Assembly: GCA_900767195.1 (NCBI GenBank)
Contig: CAAFYG010000049.1
Span: 1-21,931, forward strand
Direction: 5' to 3'
Length of the DNA stretch: 21,931 nt
From: Clostridia bacterium
Lineage (GTDB): Bacteria > Bacillota > Clostridia > Christensenellales > Borkfalkiaceae
The notes beneath the pieces were generated by a model that saw only the letters and a program-made list of their open reading frames with translations, did not search any database and was not told where the DNA came from. This document shows, in pieces, positions 7,503 to 14,860 of this stretch. The translations under genes were made by a program, and so were the position numbers. The first letter of the stretch is position 1; each line of letters starts with the position of its first letter.

Positions 7503-8798
7503 ATGGCAATCTTACAAATCAAAAAAGAAAAAAACGAGTATGCGCTCAGCCGATTTTTATATATTCTCGAAGCGATGCTCGAATATTTCGTTTCTATCGC
7601 CGTAGGCACGGTGTATCTTGCGAAAATCACGAAATACGTAGGCATCGGCGACGAGATCACGGCGATTTTAACGGCGTTCGTTTCGCTCGGGTGCAGTTTT
7701 CAGCTGCTTTCGATTTTTCTCGGCGGAAAGTCCTCGGTAAAACGTTTCGTATCGGCGGGGCATATCGCAAGTCAGCTGCTTTTCACCTGCTTGTACGTGA
7801 TTCCGCTGCTCGGCATACCTTCCGGCGCGAAAACAATAGTACTCGTTTTAGCGTTGCTCACGGCGCAGATCGTACATAACCTTGTGAACGCGCCGAAAAT
7901 CAACTGGTTTATGTCGATGGTGAAAAACGAAGAGCGCGGTCGTTTCACCGCCGTGAAAGAAATTGTATCGCTTGTGGGCGGCACGGTGTTTTCGTATTCG
8001 CTCAGTTTCGCGATCGATCGTTTCGAAGCACGGGGAAATCTGCGAGGCGCGTTTATCGCGGGCGCGGTGATACTCGGCTCGCTTACGCTGCTGCATACGC
8101 TCACGTTGATTTTTTCGAAAGCGCCGAAGCGAGAAGGCGAGGCGCAAAGCCACAATCTGAAACGGCTGATGAAAAATAAAACGCTTTTAAAGCTTATACC
8201 CGTGGCAACTTTGTGGATTGCGGCGAATTATGCCACCGCTTCGTTTTCGGGAACGTATATGAATAACGAGCTTAATTTTTCGCTTACGTTTTCTTCCACG
8301 GTGGTGCTGATCGGAAGTTTGTGCCGCGTGCTGTTTTCTGTGCCGTTCGGCAAATTTGCAGATAAAAAAGGATTTCGCCCGATGCTCGTTACGTGCTGTT
8401 CGATTGCCGCCGCGGCGTACTTTCTGAATATTTTCACCTGCCCCGCAAACGGAAAAATTTTATACCCGATTTACTACGGTTTGTACTGCATTTCGATGGC
8501 CGGCATCAATAGCGCGATGATCAATCTCATATACGATTACGTGCAGCCGGAAGATCGCACGGGCGCGCTTGCTTTTAATCAAAGCGTATCGGGCGTGGCG
8601 GGATTCCTCGTAACGCTCGCTCTCACTCCCGTGATGAAAGCGATCAGAAACAAGGGCAATGTGCTTTTCGGCCGCACGGTGTACGCGCAGCAGATTTTTT
8701 CGGCGGTGAGCCTTCTTATCGTGGCGGCGCTGATTACTTATCTTTGCACGGTGATTAAAAAGCTTACGCGCACGAAAAACGAAACGCCGGAAAAATAA
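7503..8798 (+). CDS. Major facilitator superfamily transporter
   Basis: A 431-residue, strongly hydrophobic protein with many membrane-spanning segments, consistent with the twelve of an MFS permease. The loop GKFADKKGFRPML in its second half matches the MFS signature loop (G-x-x-A-D-x-x-G-x-R-P). A charged central loop (SKAPKREGEAQSHNLKRLMKNK) separates the two halves. The start chosen is the ATG at 7503, preceded by GGAG eight bases upstream. A TTG at 7476 in the same frame lies within or before the predicted transcription start. The substrate cannot be told from sequence. It has its own promoter and is followed by a strong hairpin, so it appears monocistronic. Confidence 0.85.
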   Translation: MAILQIKKEKNEYALSRFLYILEAMLEYFVSIAVGTVYLAKITKYVGIGDEITAILTAFVSLGCSFQLLSIFLGGKSSVKRFVSAGHIASQLLFTCLYVIPLLGIPSGAKTIVLVLALLTAQIVHNLVNAPKINWFMSMVKNEERGRFTAVKEIVSLVGGTVFSYSLSFAIDRFEARGNLRGAFIAGAVILGSLTLLHTLTLIFSKAPKREGEAQSHNLKRLMKNKTLLKLIPVATLWIAANYATASFSGTYMNNELNFSLTFSSTVVLIGSLCRVLFSVPFGKFADKKGFRPMLVTCCSIAAAAYFLNIFTCPANGKILYPIYYGLYCISMAGINSAMINLIYDYVQPEDRTGALAFNQSVSGVAGFLVTLALTPVMKAIRNKGNVLFGRTVYAQQIFSAVSLLIVAALITYLCTVIKKLTRTKNETPEK

Positions 8799-8840
8799 AT
8801 CGGATAAATCACGTCTAAATAAATCGGATAAACCACGTCA
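8793..8840. repeat. 24-bp tandem duplication at end of MFS gene
   Basis: A 24-base unit beginning AAATAAATCGGATAAA occurs at 8793-8816 and again at 8817-8840 with two mismatches. The first copy includes the stop codon of the MFS gene. It looks like a recent local duplication. Confidence 0.7.
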
Positions 8841-8843
8841 AAG

Positions 8844-8872
8844 CGGGAAGCGCGGATAAATCGCGCTTCCCG
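8844..8872 (+). terminator. Strong hairpin after MFS gene
   Basis: CGGGAAGCGCG (8844-8854) pairs perfectly with CGCGCTTCCCG (8862-8872) around a 7-base loop. The downstream side is AAAATTTA rather than a T-run, so termination on the plus strand may be imperfect. An AT-rich inverted repeat (8873-8880 with 8901-8908) follows. It insulates the MFS gene from the pfl promoter. Confidence 0.6.
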
Positions 8873-8922
8873 AAAATTTATGATCTTTTCAAATTTTTTA
8901 TAAATTTTCTACGTCTCGCAGC

Positions 8923-8952
8923 TTGACAACGGCACTATATATAGTGTATAAT
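8923..8952 (+). promoter_or_regulatory. Consensus sigma-A promoter of the pfl operon
   Basis: A perfect TTGACA (8923-8928) and a perfect TATAAT (8947-8952) are separated by 18 bases. The spacer contains a 14-bp palindrome. The predicted start is near 8959, leaving a leader of about 77 bases before the GTG of pflA. Confidence 0.85.
8933..8946. promoter_or_regulatory. Palindromic operator inside the pfl promoter
   Basis: CACTATATATAGTG is a perfect 14-bp palindrome that fills the spacer between -35 and -10. A dimeric repressor bound there would block RNA polymerase. The regulator is not identified; redox or metabolite repressors are plausible given the genes controlled. Confidence 0.6.
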
Positions 8953-9035
8953 AGTTTAAAATCACACAAGATGTGCAATTTTGGTTTGCCAAGGCTAACC
9001 GAAAGAAAAAAGCAACGCGAAGGAGAAGAGATCGG

Positions 9036-9881
9036 GTGACGGGATATATACATTCTTTTGAATCGTTCGGTACGAGCGACGGTCCGGGGATTCGCTTCGT
9101 GGTGTTTTTGCAAGGCTGTCCTATGCGGTGTTTATATTGTCACAATCCCGATACGCGCGATTTTTTTTCGGGCGGAGAAAGCGGCGGAGAGAAAAATCGG
9201 CTCGGCAGGGCATACGAAGCGCAGCGTGTTCTGGAAGAAATTTTAAAGTATGAAAAGTACATTTCTTCGGGCGGCGTAACGGTATCGGGCGGCGAGCCGC
9301 TGATGCAGGCGGAATTCGTGGCGGAACTTTTCGCGCTTTTAAAAGAGAAAGGCATACACACCGCGCTGGATACTTCGGGCTGCGCGTTTGATCCCGCCGA
9401 CGGAGCGAAAACGAAAAAAATCGAAAAGCTATTGTCGCTCACCGATCTGATTTTACTGGATATCAAGCAGATCGATTCGGCGGCGCACAAACTTCTCACG
9501 GGGCGCGGCAACGAAAATATTCTTGCTTTTGCGCGTTTTGCATCGTCGCGGTGCAATAAAATGTGGATTCGCCACGTGCTTGTGCCGGGGTACACCGATT
9601 TCGACGAAAACCTGAAAAGTATCGGCGAATTTGCGTGGTCGCTCGGCACGGTGGAAAAAGTGCAGATTTTGCCCTATCACACGCTGGGCAAGGCGAAGTA
9701 CGAAAAAATGGGGTTGCCGTATCCGCTTGAAGGCGTAGAACCGCCCACGGAAGAGAGAATTAAAAACGCACGGCGGATTATACGCGAAGCGAAAGAACGC
9801 GCCGAAAAAGAACGCGCGGCAAAATATACGGATATACAGGGGAACATGCGCGAGGATAAGAGGAAAATCGAAAGAGAATAG
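9036..9881 (+). CDS. pflA: Pyruvate formate-lyase activating enzyme
   Basis: A radical SAM enzyme that installs the glycyl radical on pyruvate formate-lyase. From the GTG at 9036 it reads GYIHSFESFGTSDGPGIRFVVFLQGCPMRCLYC, nearly the family consensus. Cys28, Cys32 and Cys35 hold the iron-sulfur cluster, and VSGGEPLMQ follows. Start choice: AAGGAG lies at 9020-9025, ten bases before the GTG. The earlier in-frame GTG at 8973 has no such site and would add a non-conserved basic stretch. The protein is 281 residues, somewhat longer than the roughly 246 usual, because of a charged C-terminal tail (about 30 Lys/Arg/Glu-rich residues). pflB begins 21 bases after the stop. Confidence 0.93.
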   Translation: MTGYIHSFESFGTSDGPGIRFVVFLQGCPMRCLYCHNPDTRDFFSGGESGGEKNRLGRAYEAQRVLEEILKYEKYISSGGVTVSGGEPLMQAEFVAELFALLKEKGIHTALDTSGCAFDPADGAKTKKIEKLLSLTDLILLDIKQIDSAAHKLLTGRGNENILAFARFASSRCNKMWIRHVLVPGYTDFDENLKSIGEFAWSLGTVEKVQILPYHTLGKAKYEKMGLPYPLEGVEPPTEERIKNARRIIREAKERAEKERAAKYTDIQGNMREDKRKIERE

Positions 9882-9902
9882 ACGCAAAGGAGAAGGCACA
9901 CA

Positions 9903-11945
9903 ATGAAAAACGAAACAGCGGTATACGAGGGATGGAACGGGTTTCAGCCGGGAGAGTGGCAAAACGAAGTAAACGTGAGGGACTTTATTCAGAAGAATTA
10001 TACTCCTTACGAGGGCGGCGGCGAATTTTTAGCGCCCGCTACGGAAAATACGAAAAAACTCTGGAAGATCGTCACCGATCTTTCCGCAAAAGAACGTGAA
10101 GCAGGCGGCGTTTTAGACGCGGATACGTCGATTGTATCTTCGCTCACTTCGCACGCGGCGGGGTATCTCGATAAAGATCTCGAAAAAATCGTAGGCTTGC
10201 AGACGGATAAGCCTTTTAAGCGCGCGTTGCAGCCGTTCGGGGGCGTGAGAATGTCGGAAGAGGCACTCGAAATGTACGGCTATCACCTCGATCCCGAAGT
10301 AAAAGAGATTTTTGCGAAATACAGAAAAACGCACAACGACGGCGTGTACGACGCATACACTCCCGAAATGCGCGCGGCGAGAAAGGCGCATATTTTAACG
10401 GGACTTCCCGATACCTACGGTCGCGGCAGAATCGTGGGCGATTATCGTCGCGTGGCTCTTTACGGCGTAGACTACCTGATTGCGAAAAAGGAAGCGGATA
10501 AAAAGGCGATGACGGGCGACATGACGGCGGAACTTGTGCGCGATCGCGAAGAGGTTTCCGAGCAGATCAAAGCCCTGAAAAAGCTGAAAGAAATGGCGAA
10601 TATTTACGGCTGCGATATTTCACAGCCTGCGAAAAACGCGCGGGAAGCGGTGCAGGCTTTGTATTTCGGATATCTCGCGGCGGTGAAAGATCAGAACGGC
10701 GCGGCGATGTCGATCGGCAGAAACAGCACGTTTCTCGATATTTACATCGAGCGCGATCTGAAAAACGGTGTGATCACCGAAGAGGAAGCGCAGGAATATA
10801 TCGATCATTTCGTGATGAAACTGCGCATCGTGAAATTTATGCGTATCCGCGAGTACAACGAGCTTTTTTCCGGCGATCCCACGTGGGTGACGGAATCGAT
10901 CGGCGGCATGGGCGAAGACGGCAGAACGCTGGTTACGAAAACCGCATTCCGTATTCTGCACACGCTTGATAATTTAGGCCCTGCCCCCGAGCCGAATTTA
11001 ACGGTACTCTGGGCGCGCGCTTTGCCCGAAAAATTCAAGAAATTCTGCGCGGATCTCTCTATCCGCACTTCTTCGCTGCAATACGAAAGCGACGAGCTGA
11101 TGCGCCCCCTGATGGGCGACGATTATTGCATCGCGTGCTGCGTGAGCTGCATGCGCGAAGGCAAGGATATGCAGTTTTTCGGCGCGCGCGCAAACCTTGC
11201 GAAGTGCCTGCTGTACGCTCTGAACGGCGGAAAAGACGAGCTTTTAAAAGATAAAAACGGCAAGCCTTTTCAGGTTTCGCCCGCGTTTCCCGCGGTGGAG
11301 GGCGACGGCGCGCTCGATTATAACGACGTGATCGCGCGCTACGAAAAAACGATGGGCTGGCTTGCGGATCTGTATGTGAATACGCTCAATCTTATTCATT
11401 ATATGCATGATAAGTATTCTTACGAAGCGCTTGAAATGGCGTTGCACGATACGAAAGTGCGCAGATTTTTCGCTACGGGCATTGCCGGACTTTCCTGCGC
11501 GGTGGATTCGCTTTCCGCGATCAAATACGCGAAGGTGTACCCGATCCGCGACGACGACGGCTTGATTGTGGATTACCGCATCGAAGGCGATTATCCCAAG
11601 TACGGCAACAACGACGATCGCGTGGACGAAATCGCCGTATGGCTTTTAAAAACGTTTATGGGCAAGGTGGCAAGCCATCACACCTACCGCGATTCTATTC
11701 CCACCACGTCGATTTTAACCATTACTTCGAATGTGGTGTACGGCAAAAAGACGGGAAATACGCCGGACGGCAGAAGGGAAGGAACGCCGCTTGCGCCGGG
11801 CGCAAACCCGATGCACGGGCGCGATCACACGGGCGCGATCGCATCGCTTTGCTCGGTGGCGAAACTGCCGTATACGTTCGCGCGTGACGGCATTTCGAAT
11901 ACGTTTTCGGTGACTCCTTCTTCGCTCGGCAGCGACGAAGACTAA
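9903..11945 (+). CDS. pflB: Pyruvate formate-lyase large subunit lacking glycyl-radical domain
   Basis: A 680-residue protein collinear with formate C-acetyltransferase (pyruvate + CoA to acetyl-CoA + formate). The active-site pair is Cys412-Cys413 in YCIACCVSCM, followed by QFFGARANLAKCLLYALNGG. The end TITSNVVYGKKTGNTPDGRR...PGANPMHGRD...SVAKLPY matches the enzyme closely. Normal PFL is about 760 residues and ends with the RVSGYAV glycyl-radical loop. This protein stops at LGSDED, just before that domain, and the domain is encoded by the next gene. It is not a simple stop-codon mutation: the next gene is in a different frame and has its own AAGGAG and ATG. AAGGAG precedes the pflB start too. 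Activity should require the small partner. Confidence 0.93.
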   Translation: MKNETAVYEGWNGFQPGEWQNEVNVRDFIQKNYTPYEGGGEFLAPATENTKKLWKIVTDLSAKEREAGGVLDADTSIVSSLTSHAAGYLDKDLEKIVGLQTDKPFKRALQPFGGVRMSEEALEMYGYHLDPEVKEIFAKYRKTHNDGVYDAYTPEMRAARKAHILTGLPDTYGRGRIVGDYRRVALYGVDYLIAKKEADKKAMTGDMTAELVRDREEVSEQIKALKKLKEMANIYGCDISQPAKNAREAVQALYFGYLAAVKDQNGAAMSIGRNSTFLDIYIERDLKNGVITEEEAQEYIDHFVMKLRIVKFMRIREYNELFSGDPTWVTESIGGMGEDGRTLVTKTAFRILHTLDNLGPAPEPNLTVLWARALPEKFKKFCADLSIRTSSLQYESDELMRPLMGDDYCIACCVSCMREGKDMQFFGARANLAKCLLYALNGGKDELLKDKNGKPFQVSPAFPAVEGDGALDYNDVIARYEKTMGWLADLYVNTLNLIHYMHDKYSYEALEMALHDTKVRRFFATGIAGLSCAVDSLSAIKYAKVYPIRDDDGLIVDYRIEGDYPKYGNNDDRVDEIAVWLLKTFMGKVASHHTYRDSIPTTSILTITSNVVYGKKTGNTPDGRREGTPLAPGANPMHGRDHTGAIASLCSVAKLPYTFARDGISNTFSVTPSSLGSDED

Positions 11946-11988
11946 CCGCGCGGAAAGATGAAAGAAGATACAACAAGGAGAAACAACC

Positions 11989-12222
11989 ATGAGTGAAAGA
12001 GTAGATAATCTTGTGAACATGCTTGACGCATACGTAGCGGACGGCGGGCATCATTTAAACGTGAACGTTTTCAATCGCGAAACGCTGCTCGACGCGCAAA
12101 AACACCCCGAAAAATACCCGCAGCTTACCATTCGGGTATCGGGCTACGCGGTGAATTTCAATAAGCTTACGAAAGAGCAGCAGGACGAAGTGATTTCGCG
12201 CACGATTCACGAGCACATGTGA
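11989..12222 (+). CDS. Stand-alone glycyl-radical domain of pyruvate formate-lyase
   Basis: A 77-residue protein that is the missing C-terminus of PFL. HHLNVNVFNRETLLDA, then HPEKYPQLTIRVSGYAV, puts the radical glycine at Gly52. The tail FNKLTKEQQDEVISRT is also conserved. It resembles Escherichia coli GrcA/YfiD, the spare part that repairs oxygen-cleaved PFL, but lacks that protein's roughly 50-residue N-terminal extension. Since pflB here has no radical domain, this must be an obligatory subunit rather than a spare (inference). AAGGAG lies eight bases before the ATG, and the gap to pflB is 43 bases. The activase PflA would act on Gly52 in the assembled complex. Confidence 0.9.
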   Translation: MSERVDNLVNMLDAYVADGGHHLNVNVFNRETLLDAQKHPEKYPQLTIRVSGYAVNFNKLTKEQQDEVISRTIHEHM

Positions 12223-12263
12223 GCGGATTTCGTGGCGAATTTGCGAAAGAAATCGGATAAATT

Positions 12264-13385
12264 ATGGCAACGAAAAGAAGAAAGAGAAACAATAAGCGGA
12301 AAGCGGCGGTAAAATTGCCGCTTTTCGTCGTCATTTTGCTGATAATCCTTGCGGTGGCGTGCTACATTCTGTACACGCAGGGATTTTTCGATAGATGGCT
12401 GAAAAAAGAAGAACCGAAAAATATTATCACCGACGATCTGCAGATCCATTTTCTGGAAACGGGCAATCAGTACACGGGCGATTGTACACTGATTAAAGTG
12501 GGGAATACCGAAATTCTGGTGGACGCCGGCTCGCGGCAAGCCTCGGCGAAAACGATTACCGAATACGTAAATCAATACTGCTCGGACGGTGTTCTCGAAT
12601 ACGTGATCGCCACGCACGCCGATCAGGATCATATCGCGGGGTTTGTGGGCAATTCGAGCGTAAAAGGCATTTTCGAAGCGTTCGAATGCAGAACGATTAT
12701 CGATTTTGCGCGTACTTCGAAAGATACGCAGCTGTATAAAAAATACGTGGAAAAGCGCGACGCGGCGGTGGCGGCAAGCGAGCAGACGGTGCATTATACC
12801 GCGCTCGATTGCTGGAACAATGCGAACGGCGCGCAAAGAACGTACGAACTTGCGCCCGATATTACGCTGAATTTTCTGTATCAGAAATTCTATGAAGAAA
12901 AAGCAACGGACGAAAACAATTATTCTGTTTGTTTCTTGCTTACACAAGGCAATAACAATTATCTTTTCACGGGAGATCTCGAAAAAGAGGGGGAAGAATC
13001 GCTTGTAGAGAAAAATAATCTGCCGCATTGCAAATTATTCAAGGCGGGACATCACGGCTCAAAAACTTCTTCCAACGATATTCTGCTTGAAAAAATCCGT
13101 CCCGAAATCGTGTGCGTTTGCTGCTGTTGCGGAAGTACGGAATACACCCCGAATATCGCTAACGTTTTCCCCACGCAGGATTTTTGCGACCGCGTGATTA
13201 AATACACCGATAAAATCTACGTAACCACGATGTATTCTGAAAAGGCAGAAGGAAACCATGTTTCTTTAAACGGAAACATTATCGTTTCTTCGAACGGCGG
13301 CGAAGTGAAAGTAACCTGTTCGGGCAGCAGCGAGCCGTTCACGAAAAGCGAATGGTATCTTACGTATCGCAAAAAAGCCGCGTAA
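12264..13385 (+). CDS. Membrane-anchored ComEC/Rec2-like metallo-beta-lactamase-fold hydrolase
   Basis: A 373-residue protein. A basic N-terminus (KRRKRNNKRK) and one membrane helix (about 18-38) suggest an anchor with the rest outside. The catalytic domain shows THADQDHIAG (His118, Asp120, Asp122, His123), TGDLE (236-240) and AGHHGS (261-266), the metal-binding pattern of the ComEC C-terminal hydrolase domain. The competence channel itself is missing, so a DNA-uptake role is not implied. A run CVCCCCG (284-290) is unusual. The likely reaction is phosphodiester or other hydrolysis, substrate unknown. The start has only GGATAA upstream as a weak ribosome-binding site. It lies 41 bases after the radical-domain gene, so it is probably in the pfl operon. 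Confidence 0.8.
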   Translation: MATKRRKRNNKRKAAVKLPLFVVILLIILAVACYILYTQGFFDRWLKKEEPKNIITDDLQIHFLETGNQYTGDCTLIKVGNTEILVDAGSRQASAKTITEYVNQYCSDGVLEYVIATHADQDHIAGFVGNSSVKGIFEAFECRTIIDFARTSKDTQLYKKYVEKRDAAVAASEQTVHYTALDCWNNANGAQRTYELAPDITLNFLYQKFYEEKATDENNYSVCFLLTQGNNNYLFTGDLEKEGEESLVEKNNLPHCKLFKAGHHGSKTSSNDILLEKIRPEIVCVCCCCGSTEYTPNIANVFPTQDFCDRVIKYTDKIYVTTMYSEKAEGNHVSLNGNIIVSSNGGEVKVTCSGSSEPFTKSEWYLTYRKKAA

Positions 13386-13419
13386 AATCGGTTGTTTAAA
13401 CGGTAAAATCGAGGCAAAA

Positions 13420-14118
13420 ATGTCGAGATATGAAAGAATTATCGGTTTGCTCGGCGCGGGCGGACTTGAAAAACTGAAAAACGCGAAAGTGCTGATTTTC
13501 GGCGTAGGCGGCGTGGGCGGCTACGCGGCGGAAGCGCTCGCCCGCACGGGTGTGGGGCAGATCCACGCGGTAGACGGCGACGTTGTGGCGGATTCGAATA
13601 TCAATCGGCAGATTATCGCGCTTACGTCCACGCTCGGGCAAAACAAAGCCGAGGTTTTTGCGGCTCGCGCAAAGGACATCAATCCGGAAATCGACGTGCG
13701 GGCGTTTCCGATTTTTTTCAACGCGGAAACGGCGGATACGTTTGATTTTTCCGCATACGAATACGTGATCGACGCGGTGGACGATGTGGCTGCGAAAACG
13801 GAAATTATCGTGCGCGCTACTTTGGCGGGCGTGCCTGTGATTTCGGCGATGGGGGCGGGAAATAAGCTTGATCCCACGCAGTTTAAAGTATCGGATATTT
13901 CGAAAACGAGCGTGTGTCCGTTGGCGCGCGTGATGCGGCGCAAACTGAAAGAGCGCGGCGTGAAGCATTGCAAAGTAGTGTATTCCACCGAAATTCCCGT
14001 GCAGAGAAGCGTGCCGCCGGCAAGCGTGGCGTTCGTGCCTTCGGTGGCAGGGCTGATCATCGCCGGCGAAGTGATCCGCGATATAGCGGGAGTATCCCCG
14101 GGCGAAAATAACGAGTGA
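13420..14118 (+). CDS. tcdA: tRNA threonylcarbamoyladenosine dehydratase (ThiF/E1-like)
   Basis: A 232-residue E1-like adenylating enzyme. It shows LIFGVGGVGGYAAEALAR (nucleotide loop, 25-42), DSNINRQ with Arg63, VIDAVDD, and the TcdA-specific GAGNKLDPTQFKVSDISKTSVCPLARVMR (146-173, Cys166). TcdA (YgdL/CsdL) uses ATP to cyclise t6A at tRNA position 37. The sequence is clearly of this subgroup rather than ThiF or MoeB. It is slightly shorter than typical members. GAGG lies seven bases before the ATG. It is the last gene before a hairpin at 14144-14167 and probably the end of the pfl transcript. Confidence 0.88.
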   Translation: MSRYERIIGLLGAGGLEKLKNAKVLIFGVGGVGGYAAEALARTGVGQIHAVDGDVVADSNINRQIIALTSTLGQNKAEVFAARAKDINPEIDVRAFPIFFNAETADTFDFSAYEYVIDAVDDVAAKTEIIVRATLAGVPVISAMGAGNKLDPTQFKVSDISKTSVCPLARVMRRKLKERGVKHCKVVYSTEIPVQRSVPPASVAFVPSVAGLIIAGEVIRDIAGVSPGENNE

Positions 14119-14143
14119 AAAAGATTGAAAATTTTCAATAAAA

Positions 14144-14167
14144 AAGGAAGCGCAACCGCGCTTCCTT
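14144..14167 (-). terminator. Intrinsic terminator between convergent operons
   Basis: AAGGAAGCGC (14144-14153) pairs with GCGCTTCCTT (14158-14167) around a 4-base loop. On the minus strand the stem is followed by a T-run (six A on the plus strand before it), so it ends the minus-strand operon after the PIN/NYN gene. It may also stop plus-strand transcripts after tcdA. Confidence 0.75.
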
Positions 14168-14191
14168 ACTGTTATACGAAAAAAATTAAGT

Positions 14192-14836
14192 CTATTTTTT
14201 AGAAATGGATTTAATGATTTTTAGTATTTTTCCTGATTTTTTGCTATCTTTTAACAGTGAGTTTAATTCGCTGTTCAAAACTTGTTTTGTTTTACCGCTT
14301 TCAACGAGAGAAACGATTTCTTGTATTTGTGTTTGCGTTAAGCCGAGCGATAGAGAAGATAATTGAGTTTGTAAATTGATTTTTTCCAGCTCGGAAGCTT
14401 TTGATTGCTTTTCTTTAGACTTTTTTTTCTGCTTTTGTTTTGACGATCCCGGTGAAATTTCCGTGTTGTTTTCCTCTTCTCCCGAGATGCATGGTAAAAT
14501 TTCGATATCCACATTCAATTCTTTTAGCCAAAAAGATTTTACAAGCGAAAAACCTAAGTCTTTTGAAACAATGAAAATTTTAGTATCTGTACCTTCGGTT
14601 TCTTTTAATAAATATCCCAAATAAGTACTCAATTGAAAATCCAACGCGTTTTTTGTGCCGACCTCTACCGCTTTGCAAGTTATCGAAGCTTTGCCGCATA
14701 AAATAGATTCGAGAGCGGAAAAAGTTAATGTATTTGCGTTGTTGCTATAAAATACTACTACCTTGTCCGTTTCGCTCAGATTATTTATGCCGTTCAGCGA
14801 ATGAGTATTTTCATAATCGATTAAAAAGATAGCCAC
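14192..14836 (-). CDS. PIN/NYN-domain-like protein
   Basis: A 214-residue protein starting at GTG behind GAGGAGG. The N-terminal half has the acidic pattern of PIN/NYN ribonuclease-like domains: FLIDYENTH (Asp7, Glu9, Asn10), ALDFQLSTYLGYL (Asp66) and FIVSKDLGF (Asp93). A Lys/Ser/Gln-rich linker (about 125-150) leads to a helical C-terminal part, LTQTQIQEIVSLVES..., repeated as a possible small helical domain. RNA cleavage is plausible but unproven. The gene is visibly richer in A+T than its neighbours, which suggests later acquisition. It is the last gene of the minus-strand operon, 24 bases after ung. Confidence 0.7.
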   Translation of the reverse strand: MAIFLIDYENTHSLNGINNLSETDKVVVFYSNNANTLTFSALESILCGKASITCKAVEVGTKNALDFQLSTYLGYLLKETEGTDTKIFIVSKDLGFSLVKSFWLKELNVDIEILPCISGEEENNTEISPGSSKQKQKKKSKEKQSKASELEKINLQTQLSSLSLGLTQTQIQEIVSLVESGKTKQVLNSELNSLLKDSKKSGKILKIIKSISKK

Positions 14837-14860
14837 TATTCCTCCTCTTATATCAAAAAT

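Noticed and set aside
8982..8999. Hairpin GGTTTGCC/GGCTAACC in the pflA leader as a riboswitch
   Set aside because: The loop would be only two bases and there is a mismatch; no known riboswitch core is visible.
8973..9035. Upstream GTG start for pflA
   Set aside because: It has no ribosome-binding site and adds a basic non-conserved stretch. The GTG at 9036 has AAGGAG and begins at the conserved GYIHSFES.
11946..11988. Frameshift or stop-codon recoding joining pflB to the radical domain
   Set aside because: The downstream gene is in another frame and has its own AAGGAG and ATG, and a stop separates the two; no slippery sequence or structure is visible.
12250..12262. 13-bp match to the 24-bp unit at 8797-8809 in front of the ComEC-like gene
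   Set aside because: A shared 13-mer is expected by chance in a window of this size and composition.
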